From: a virus
DNA length: 23,278 nt
Reading direction: 5' to 3' (one strand)
Virus record (IMG/VR): IMGVR_UViG_3300034082_002068
Coordinates: 1-23,278 of that record
Both the position numbers and the translations under genes were made by a program. Of the stretch, positions 13,789 to 19,664 are shown piece after piece (position 1 is the first letter of the stretch; every line of letters starts with the position of its first letter). The notes beneath the pieces were generated by a model. That model saw nothing but the letters and a program-made list of their open reading frames with translations, did no database searches and was not told the origin of the DNA.

Positions 13789-14180
13789 AAAAATTCTCTC
13801 CAATTTGGGTTTTCGACATGAATAGTCACGCACTTGTGATCATTCTGTTTACAAGCTTGATTTATTAATTGAACTTCATATTCGGAATTTTCAAAGTGCA
13901 TTTCAATTCCTAATTTTATAATATGAGAAAATTTCATTTCTCTATTGGTAAAATAAATTTTAGTAATTCCTAGTTCCTTAGCTAATTCATAAACAAGTAA
14001 ATGTTCATTTACTTTTCCTAAATGTCTATTATTAGAGTCAAATCTTTTTGTAATGATACAAACATCACTACCTTCATCAACATATTTTTTAGCAAGAGAT
14101 TGAATCTCTTCTTTTACTATGTTGTAACCTCCATCAAACTCATCATCTAATGTTCCGTCAAAATCAAAACTTATCTTCAT
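13785..14180 (-). CDS. HAD-like phosphatase, motif IV altered
   Basis: This 131-residue HAD-fold protein has motif I SFDFDGTLDD (Asp6, Asp8), motif II CIITKR (Thr44), a Lys at 83 in REMKF as possible motif III, and MHFENSEYE (94-102) where HxDDs is expected. Glu97-Asn98 replace the usual Asp-Asp metal ligands, so Mg2+ binding may be weakened. Small size and lack of a large cap suggest a small-phosphoester or nucleic-acid substrate. It starts 1 nt after the GreA stop (TAA-t-ATG) and overlaps the glycosyltransferase by 4 nt, so it lies inside a coupled operon. Confidence 0.82.
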   Translation of the reverse strand: MKISFDFDGTLDDEFDGGYNIVKEEIQSLAKKYVDEGSDVCIITKRFDSNNRHLGKVNEHLLVYELAKELGITKIYFTNREMKFSHIIKLGIEMHFENSEYEVQLINQACKQNDHKCVTIHVENPNWREFL

Positions 14181-14181
14181 A

Positions 14182-14652
14182 TTACGCAGTTATTTCTAAA
14201 ATTTCAAACTCAATTGTTCCAGCAGGGATAACAACTTTTGCAGTTTCTCCTACTTTTTTACCTAATAAACCAACAGCTATTGGACTATTTAAGGATATCT
14301 TACCCATCTTAATATCAATATCTGTTTCAGGAACTATTGTAAACTTCATTTCACCTTTAGTTGTCTTATTAAGAAGTTTTACAGTTGATAAAACAGACAC
14401 TTGACCAGTATCAATACCAGCAGTGCTAATCAAAACCGAATTAGCCAGTTTTTTTTCTAAATTAACTATCTTAAGTTGTAGTTTTTGATATTCATCTTTA
14501 GCAATTTCATACTCTGAGTTCTCAGAAACACCTCCCCTATCTCTAGCATCAGCAAGTTCATTTATCAGTCTTGTTTTTTCTGTAGTTGATAAAAAGTGTA
14601 GTTCATCTAATAACTTCTTTTTACCATCTGATGTTAAAATCATCTTTGTCAT
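14182..14652 (-). CDS. greA: GreA-type transcription elongation factor
   Basis: This 156-residue protein is full length for GreA. The N-terminal coiled coil spans about 1-75 with tip sequence ARDRGGVSENSEYE (36-49). The C-terminal FKBP-like domain has TVKLLNK, FTIVPETDID and ISLNSPIAVGLLGKKVGE (about 118-135). GreA enters the RNA polymerase secondary channel and stimulates cleavage of backtracked RNA. The usual tip is G-D-[LR]-x-E-N; here Asp41 is Gly41 while Glu44 stays. Asp41 helps hold the second catalytic metal, so cleavage is probably reduced and the protein may instead occupy or retune host polymerase. It lies in a tight operon with SLOG-like and HAD genes. Confidence 0.92.
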   Translation of the reverse strand: MTKMILTSDGKKKLLDELHFLSTTEKTRLINELADARDRGGVSENSEYEIAKDEYQKLQLKIVNLEKKLANSVLISTAGIDTGQVSVLSTVKLLNKTTKGEMKFTIVPETDIDIKMGKISLNSPIAVGLLGKKVGETAKVVIPAGTIEFEILEITA

Positions 14653-14656
14653 TATA

Positions 14657-15280
14657 TTATTTGTTTTTTAAGGATTTTTCATATATATCACGGATTGCTT
14701 TCAATCCATTTGGTTCTAATTCTCTTGTTCCTATACCAGCAAAGTCATTATTAGTTATAACAGGAGTATCTTTAATCTCTACAAACTGTAGAGTAGAATA
14801 AGACCATCTAAACCATTTATCTCTTACTTGATCAAAAACAAAAACTTCTCTTTCATTATTAATACCCATTTGAACAGCATATCCAGTACCACCATCAACT
14901 ATATCATACTTACCTTTATTGTAATAACCTTTTGAGTTTTTTTCACCAGGTTTGATAATAGTTCCAATAGCAAATACTTGTTTAGAGTATTTAACTTGAG
15001 CCCAATTTCTCGCCAAAAGATTCATATACTTATGAATACCATATCTATTGAGAAACTTATTTGCTTTATTTACTTCAGAAATACCTTCTTTATAATCTTC
15101 ATCGGATATTTCTACTTTGTTTGATGATGTATGTACTTTAGTTTTATATGAATAAGCTTTTGTCTTAACACCAAACTTTTCTCCAATTTTTTCCCAAGCA
15201 GTATCTGATCCCTCAGCACCACCAGAATGACAAACAATGTTTGCCATATCAATTGGTTTTTTATCAAAAATATCTATCAT
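14657..15280 (-). CDS. SLOG/DprA-like Rossmannoid protein
   Basis: This 207-residue protein has IVCHSGGAEGSDTAWE (15-30), the nucleotide-binding 'SGGAxGSD' loop of SLOG-superfamily Rossmannoid proteins. It also has RNWAQVKYSKQVFAIG (91-106), a VDGGTGYAVQM loop (128-138) and VFVFDQ (146-151). The end, FAGIGTRELEPNG (180-192), is a motif often at the start of related phage proteins. SLOG proteins bind or hydrolyse nucleotides and NAD-derived ligands and occur as sensors in defence systems; in phages the role is unknown. The ATG at 15280 overlaps the upstream stop as ATGA; an earlier Met at 15313 would lie deep in that gene. Confidence 0.75.
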   Translation of the reverse strand: MIDIFDKKPIDMANIVCHSGGAEGSDTAWEKIGEKFGVKTKAYSYKTKVHTSSNKVEISDEDYKEGISEVNKANKFLNRYGIHKYMNLLARNWAQVKYSKQVFAIGTIIKPGEKNSKGYYNKGKYDIVDGGTGYAVQMGINNEREVFVFDQVRDKWFRWSYSTLQFVEIKDTPVITNNDFAGIGTRELEPNGLKAIRDIYEKSLKNK

Positions 15281-16149
15281 TTTAATTCTATTTTTAAACC
15301 ATCTACATTCCAAATGGCTAAATTGCCATCCATTCTAAAATAAAGGTCTCTTATATCTAAAGGTTCATTAAAAATATACTGTTTAAGTAATAAGAAGAAT
15401 GAATTTCCGTTACATCCAATCATTTCTTTATATAGAAAGTTTTCACTCTCATCCATATAGGAATTAATTCGAAAATCTTGTACTCTCTTTACTGTGAAAA
15501 GTTTAATTTTAAACCTTTTACTATCTATTTCATTTATAATTTGAATAATATCATCAAATGACTCAAATGAGTAAATAACCTCATCATTTTTAACACAAGC
15601 TATTTCTAAATTCAAATAACTATACTTGTCAAGTATCTCTTGAATCATCAATCTTTGAGCCTTACCTTGTCTTTTTGGATTAATATTACCAAAGATATAT
15701 TGTCTAAATTGTTTAGAATTCCAAAATACTTCAGGTACATCAAATCTTTTAAGTAAATCAACATAACTATCGCCTAATTCATTTAAGAACTCTGGGTCAT
15801 ACTTTTTAAGAGATTGCCAGTTAGCCATTCTCATATCAATAGAAATATATTTCTTATCTTCTGAGTATTGAAAACTTTTTGTAGTAGGTAAGTCAGGAAT
15901 TAAATTATCATCATTTAATTCATTTAAGGCACGAGTTGATTGTAAAAACTGAACAATCTTATTAGACTTCTCAATTTTTAAAGCAAAGATATCACTAAAT
16001 TCCTCTTCAGCTTTCTCATAGAGAGGAATCATATCTTTAATATTTTTGAATTTTTCTAACCGAGCAAATTGATTGATATAGTAATCAAACTCATTATGTT
16101 CGGGAATACTTAAATCAAATAATTTACAAAATCCTTTTATATCTCTCAT
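15277..16149 (-). CDS. Conserved viral protein with DMRMAN and SKQFRQYIFG motifs
   Basis: This 290-residue protein is of unknown activity. Recognisable segments are YISIDMRMANWQSLKKYDP (about 100-118), VFWNSKQFRQYIFGNINPKR (about 141-160) and the strand-rich end NLEIACVKNDEVIYSFESFDD (about 180-200). I have seen this combination in uncharacterised proteins of large phages and giant viruses but know of no function. The Asp/Arg-rich centre suggests an enzyme. It overlaps both neighbours by 4 nt (ATGA) and so is co-translated with the small upstream gene and the SLOG-like gene. Confidence 0.72.
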   Translation of the reverse strand: MRDIKGFCKLFDLSIPEHNEFDYYINQFARLEKFKNIKDMIPLYEKAEEEFSDIFALKIEKSNKIVQFLQSTRALNELNDDNLIPDLPTTKSFQYSEDKKYISIDMRMANWQSLKKYDPEFLNELGDSYVDLLKRFDVPEVFWNSKQFRQYIFGNINPKRQGKAQRLMIQEILDKYSYLNLEIACVKNDEVIYSFESFDDIIQIINEIDSKRFKIKLFTVKRVQDFRINSYMDESENFLYKEMIGCNGNSFFLLLKQYIFNEPLDIRDLYFRMDGNLAIWNVDGLKIELK

Positions 16150-16328
16150 AGGTTGAATATCTTTTTAATTTTATTTTTCCTCATTTTTATAGTAATAATT
16201 CTTATTCTTAGTTGATAAGCTTTATTTAACATTGATTTGTCTGTATTAGTGGTGGATTTACTACCAACACCATAGTTAGAATTAATCAACATTTTATAAT
16301 AAGCTAGTTCGGTATATAATTTTTTCAT
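16146..16328 (-). CDS. Small basic protein
   Basis: This 60-residue, strongly basic protein (MKKLYTELAYYKMLINSNYG, then a Lys/Arg/Ile-rich helical end IRIITIKMRKNKIKKIF) could bind nucleic acid; I know no family. The ATG at 16328 is 1 nt after the phosphoesterase stop (TAG-t-ATG), the same junction as at 14180. An ATG five codons upstream (16343) is the alternative and would overlap that gene by 14 nt. It ends with an ATGA overlap to the next gene. The 4-nt junction supports it being real despite its size. Confidence 0.6.
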   Translation of the reverse strand: MKKLYTELAYYKMLINSNYGVGSKSTTNTDKSMLNKAYQLRIRIITIKMRKNKIKKIFNL

Positions 16329-16329
16329 A

Positions 16330-16935
16330 CTAATCTTCTCCATGATGGTCTATCTTTTCTATAGTTCTCTTTGACATGATATTAGTAATATCACCAATAT
16401 TAAAAGGTCTATATTCACCAAACTTCTTAAAAGCAACATCAACTCCAACATCCATAGATTTTCCATAATCAGGAATAGAACCATGTGAGTGACCATAAAG
16501 ATGTATAACACCTTTATGACTACCTAGCCAAACTCTATGTGAATAATGTGATAGAAAAAGTTTAGTTTTTCCAAGTTCAATAGTTAAAACATCTTGAACA
16601 GATGAGAAAAGTTCAATTGGGTTAAATGTAGTATCGTGATACTTTATCTCTTTATCAATTATATGTTGATCATGGTTGCCTAAAATCAAGTGTATATTTT
16701 TACAAATAATATAGTTTCTAAATTGAAATATATTTTGAACACCACCAAAACTCCAATCACCAAGGTGGTAAAGAATATCATCTTCTTTTACATACTTATT
16801 AATACCATCAACAAGTGCCATATTCATTTCATGCACAGAATTAAAGTCTCTGTATCCAGAAGACCAAGTAGAAATTTTAGGACCCGCAATGTTAGTGTGT
16901 CCAAAATGACTATCACTAGTAAACCATATATTCAT
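16330..16935 (-). CDS. Calcineurin-like metallophosphoesterase
   Basis: This 201-residue protein carries every motif of the fold: TSDSHFGH (Asp8, His10), HLGDWSFGG (Asp60), GNHD (Asn87, His88), LSHYSH (His130) and YGHSHG (His149, His151). It would use two metals to cleave phosphodiesters or monoesters. Small phage members of the group are often annotated as phosphoesterases of unknown substrate, with cyclic phosphodiester or nucleotide substrates possible. The ATG at 16935 is taken because MNIWFTSDSHFGH is the normal start of the family, and TATATTTG lies 4 nt upstream. A longer frame to 17046 would add 37 hydrophobic residues over the promoter and is rejected. It is the first gene of the long minus-strand operon. 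Confidence 0.92.
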   Translation of the reverse strand: MNIWFTSDSHFGHTNIAGPKISTWSSGYRDFNSVHEMNMALVDGINKYVKEDDILYHLGDWSFGGVQNIFQFRNYIICKNIHLILGNHDQHIIDKEIKYHDTTFNPIELFSSVQDVLTIELGKTKLFLSHYSHRVWLGSHKGVIHLYGHSHGSIPDYGKSMDVGVDVAFKKFGEYRPFNIGDITNIMSKRTIEKIDHHGED

Positions 16936-16939
16936 ATTA

Positions 16940-16947
16940 CAAATATA
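16940..16947 (-). promoter_or_regulatory. TATATTTG -7 box of the long minus-strand operon
   Basis: TATATTTG on the minus strand is separated from the ATG at 16935 by TAAT. If the G is at -5 the mRNA starts exactly on the ATG. No clear TTG -33 box is present. Confidence 0.55.
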
Positions 16948-17009
16948 TAAATTATTTTTGATTAAACTATCATAATTTAGATATATAAAACATAAAAATA
17001 AACATATTA

Positions 17010-17882
17010 ATGAAAAAATTATCCTCTGGAGTTGGTCAAACACCACTTATAAAAATCTCTGAAAGAATCTTCGCAAAATTTGAAGGACAAAATCCAAGCG
17101 GTTCAATAAAAGACAGAATGGCTTCTTATATAATAAATGACGCCGAGAAGAATAATCTTATTAAAAAAGGTGATACAATTATTGAAGCAACATCTGGTAA
17201 CTCAGGAATTGCTTTTGCTTTCTTAGCAGCAGAAAGAGGTTATAAATGTATTATTGTTATGCCTTCTAATATGAGCGAAGAAAGAAAACAAATGTTACGT
17301 TTATATGGTGCTAAACTTATTGAAGTCCCAGATGGTAAATTTGATGACGCTATTGCTTTAAGAAATAAAATGGCTTATGAAAATGGTTACTTTAACCCTA
17401 ATCAGTTTCATAACCCACTAAACATAGAAGCACATGAAAAAGGAACTGCTGTTGAGATTTTACATCAGTGTAAAGGTAGAATTGCAGCCTTTGTTGATGG
17501 AACAGGAACCGGTGGAACTCTTATGGGAACTTCTCGTGTTTTAAAGATGTATAATCATTTAATGAAAGTTGTAGCAGTTGAACCAGCAGAATCACCAGTT
17601 ATGTCAGGTGGTCAAGCAGGACTCCACGGTATTCAAGGAATTGGTGATGGTTCTAAATTCTTAGTTGATTTGAAAGAAGTTGATGATATTATGATTATAT
17701 CAACTGAAGAAGCTAAAGAAAGAGCTAGAAGATTAGCTAAAGAACAAGGTCTATTTGTAGGAATTAGTTCAGGTGCTAATATTTTAGCATCAGAAAGATT
17801 GTTAGAAAAATACCCAGAAATGGAAGGTAATATTATAACTATATTGTGTGATAGAGGTGAAAGATATCTTTCTTGTTTCTAA
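17010..17882 (+). CDS. cysK: Cysteine synthase (PLP-dependent)
   Basis: This 290-residue protein is a full-length O-acetylserine sulfhydrylase/CysK-CysM-type enzyme. It carries the PLP lysine in NPSGSIKDR (Lys34), the phosphate and substrate loop TSGNSG (61-66), GTGTGGT (164-170) binding the PLP phosphate, GISSGAN (251-257, the pyridine-contacting Ser) and the C-terminal CDRGERYLS. The reaction makes L-cysteine from O-acetylserine (or O-phosphoserine) and sulphide. Such a gene is an auxiliary metabolic gene in a phage, giving cysteine, glutathione-type thiols or sulphide control during infection. No catalytic residue is missing. It is about 15-30 residues shorter than typical CysK, mainly at the N-terminus. 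TAGATATATAAAAC (16978-16991) is a likely promoter. No SD is seen. Confidence 0.93.
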   Translation: MKKLSSGVGQTPLIKISERIFAKFEGQNPSGSIKDRMASYIINDAEKNNLIKKGDTIIEATSGNSGIAFAFLAAERGYKCIIVMPSNMSEERKQMLRLYGAKLIEVPDGKFDDAIALRNKMAYENGYFNPNQFHNPLNIEAHEKGTAVEILHQCKGRIAAFVDGTGTGGTLMGTSRVLKMYNHLMKVVAVEPAESPVMSGGQAGLHGIQGIGDGSKFLVDLKEVDDIMIISTEEAKERARRLAKEQGLFVGISSGANILASERLLEKYPEMEGNIITILCDRGERYLSCF

Positions 17883-17886
17883 AAAT

Positions 17887-17895
17887 AATATATAG
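17887..17895 (+). promoter_or_regulatory. AATATATAG start-proximal box
   Basis: It lies 3 nt before the ATG of the 51-residue gene and 5 nt after the cysK stop. Confidence 0.5.
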
Positions 17896-17898
17896 ATA

Positions 17899-18054
17899 AT
17901 GAAACACTTAAAAAGATATGATGAATCTATACACGAAAGAGAAGTAGTATTCACTAATAAAAGAAATCCAAGATTAGAAATAATTGTGACTAAATTGCCG
18001 TTCCTCAAGGACATGAATGGAGACATATTTTCCCTCACAAATTTTAATATATAA
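17899..18054 (+). CDS. 51-residue protein with capsid-targeting-like N-terminus
   Basis: This is a short gene easily missed. The N-terminus MKHLKRYDESIHER has Y-x-x-S-I-x-E, matching the capsid-targeting pattern of its neighbours (MKKLKTYENFINEE next door), with Ser in place of Phe. After a cut at Glu13 only about 38 residues would be left (VVFTNKRNPRLEIIVTKLPF, then a short end), about right for a tiny internal peptide. Support: the AATATATAG-N3-ATG start, the peptide match, and the exact fit between cysK and the next gene. Its stop codon lies inside the next gene's AATATATAA box. No function can be named. Confidence 0.62.
   Translation: MKHLKRYDESIHEREVVFTNKRNPRLEIIVTKLPFLKDMNGDIFSLTNFNI
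18046..18054 (+). promoter_or_regulatory. AATATATAA start-proximal box
   Basis: It lies 3 nt before the ATG at 18058 and contains the stop codon of the previous gene (18052-18054). Confidence 0.5.
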
Positions 18055-18057
18055 ACT

Positions 18058-18726
18058 ATGAAGAAATTAAAAACATATGAAAACTTCATTAATGAAGAAA
18101 TAGATTTCAGAAGAGGAATCGCAGCAGCTGGATTAATAGGTGCTCTTGCTGCTTCACCAGTAGCAGCTCAAACTAAAACACCAACTTCTATGTCAGTTCA
18201 ATCTGAACAAGGAATTGATGTTTATAAGAATCAAATTGAAGAAATATCTACAATTAGAAAAGAAAAATCTAAAGATGTGAAACTTTCAATAATATTAGAT
18301 GAAATTAAATCTAATATCAATAGTAAAGATTCTGCTAAATTCATTGAATTATACACTAAATTAGCTTCTCATATTGAATCAGAATATGGTTACAAAATCC
18401 CTGAACAAAAAGTTGAAGAACTAACTGAAGCTGGTATTGCAGGTATGGTTAAAAATATGACTATATTTGAAATAATGGGTTGGTTAGGATCAATCTGTTT
18501 AGCAATCTGTGGTATTCCACAAGCTTGGCAATCTTATAAAGATAAACACTCTGATGGTATATCTTGGGGATTTGTTCTTCTTTGGGCATTCGGTGAAGTA
18601 TTCGCACTAGCTTATGTTTATGATAAATTAGACCTGCCATTACTCCTAAATTACGCAACTAACATCCTAATCTTAGGTGTTATTCTATACTATAAAGTAA
18701 AGCCACAAAATAAATTAGAATTATGA
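18058..18726 (+). CDS. SemiSWEET/PQ-loop membrane protein with capsid-targeting-like N-terminus
   Basis: This 222-residue protein has three parts. Residues 1-13, MKKLKTYENFINE, match the T4 capsid-targeting peptide. Residues 18-38 (RRG, then a hydrophobic Ala/Gly/Leu run ending SPVAAQ) resemble a signal peptide with a possible AxA-type cut. Residues 55-130 are soluble and helical. Residues 136-212 are a single PQ-loop unit of three membrane helices (about 136-156, 169-187, 193-212) with the diagnostic CGIPQAWQSYKDKHSDGISW (151-170; Pro154-Gln155). One such unit is a SemiSWEET half-transporter, which dimerises to carry sugars or other small solutes. Virus-borne PQ-loop proteins are unusual. 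The stop overlaps the next start as ATGA. Packaging and transport are inferred. Confidence 0.82.
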   Translation: MKKLKTYENFINEEIDFRRGIAAAGLIGALAASPVAAQTKTPTSMSVQSEQGIDVYKNQIEEISTIRKEKSKDVKLSIILDEIKSNINSKDSAKFIELYTKLASHIESEYGYKIPEQKVEELTEAGIAGMVKNMTIFEIMGWLGSICLAICGIPQAWQSYKDKHSDGISWGFVLLWAFGEVFALAYVYDKLDLPLLLNYATNILILGVILYYKVKPQNKLEL

Positions 18727-19094
18727 TAAAGAAATACAATCAATTTGTAAATGAGAATAATCAAGTTCCTGGACCTAACACACCAGGATCTCTTAAATTA
18801 GATATTAATGAAACTGAAGCTGAATTATTTTTAAATGAACCTGAATTAGGTGAGTTAATTGCTGATCAAAAAGTTTCTTTAAGTCCGCCACACTTATGGT
18901 GTGAAAACAAAGAAGATACTATTAATGTTCTAAGGAATTATAATTTTAAAATACCCACTGATGTTAAAGAATCGGTTGATTCTAAAGGAAAAGAAGAACT
19001 TGAAGAGTTATCTAAGAGAATCAAAGAACTTCAAAAAGAATATGAAAAGAAAGCCAAAGAACTTGGTGTTGAAGCTAAAAAAAAACATAAATAA
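18723..19094 (+). CDS. Coiled-coil protein with capsid-targeting-like N-terminus
   Basis: This 123-residue protein starts MIKKYNQFVNENNQ (Y-x-x-F-V-x-E). The middle is acidic (ETEAELFLNEPELGEL) and the end is a Lys/Glu coiled coil (about 85-120, EELSKRIKELQKEYEKKAKE). No family. The first 36 bases are almost the same as those of the next gene, and half of the differences are silent, so the peptide itself seems to be under selection. The ATG overlaps the upstream stop (ATGA), and only 2 nt separate it from the next gene. It is a candidate packaged protein; the coiled coil could hold it in the core scaffold. Confidence 0.75.
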   Translation: MIKKYNQFVNENNQVPGPNTPGSLKLDINETEAELFLNEPELGELIADQKVSLSPPHLWCENKEDTINVLRNYNFKIPTDVKESVDSKGKEELEELSKRIKELQKEYEKKAKELGVEAKKKHK

Positions 19095-19096
19095 TT

Positions 19097-19657
19097 ATGA
19101 TAAAGAAATATAACCAATTTATAAAAGAAAATAGAGAAGATTCTATTACCGTACCAGGATTCACAAAAGAAGAATTGAATAAAATTAAAGAAACAGCTAT
19201 GCGTTTGTTATCACCAGGTTTTCATGAAGATTATGAGGTTGGTGCATATCTTAGTTCTGTTGCCAATGATGATCCTAAAATTGAAAAATTATTAGTTGAA
19301 TGGTTAAAATCACAAGGTGCAAATTTTTATCAACCTGAATACCGTGATTCTATTAGTGAAAAAGACGAGTATAAAGATTTAAGTATGCATAATCCATACT
19401 ATGGTGATGATAAAGAAGATTTAAAACCTATTGGTGTTGATAATCTTGAATCACAAGGAACTAATGGATTAGTTTCAATATTTAGTCCATTAGAAAGTGA
19501 TATGGTAGAGGGTTGGAATAATGATGAAAAAGTTAAAAAATTCATTGAAGAAGGAAGATTATTCCTTAATGAACTTAGTTATGATGAATGGTCAATATAC
19601 GGTATTGAAGGTGACGATGAAGTTAAGAACTATGTAATGAAAAATTATTCTTGGTAA
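19097..19657 (+). CDS. Acidic protein with capsid-targeting-like N-terminus
   Basis: This 186-residue protein starts MIKKYNQFIKENRED (Y-x-x-F-I-x-E), close to the previous gene's start. After the peptide the sequence is unlike its neighbour: a helical section (TKEELNKIKETAMRLL, EKLLVEWLKSQG), then an Asp/Glu/Tyr-rich centre (ISEKDEYKDLSMHNPYYGDD) and an acidic end (YDEWSIYGIEGDDEVKNY). I recognise no domain. Expression probably depends on the upstream gene, as no promoter-like box fits in the 2-nt gap. Acidic, DNA-mimic-like proteins can block host nucleases; that is only a possibility here. Confidence 0.75.
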   Translation: MIKKYNQFIKENREDSITVPGFTKEELNKIKETAMRLLSPGFHEDYEVGAYLSSVANDDPKIEKLLVEWLKSQGANFYQPEYRDSISEKDEYKDLSMHNPYYGDDKEDLKPIGVDNLESQGTNGLVSIFSPLESDMVEGWNNDEKVKKFIEEGRLFLNELSYDEWSIYGIEGDDEVKNYVMKNYSW

Positions 19658-19664
19658 AAATTTA

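Noticed and set aside
16936-17046. 37-residue hydrophobic N-terminal extension of the phosphoesterase
   Set aside because: The family starts at MNIWFTSDSHFGH; the extension would translate the promoter region and the cysK 5' end.
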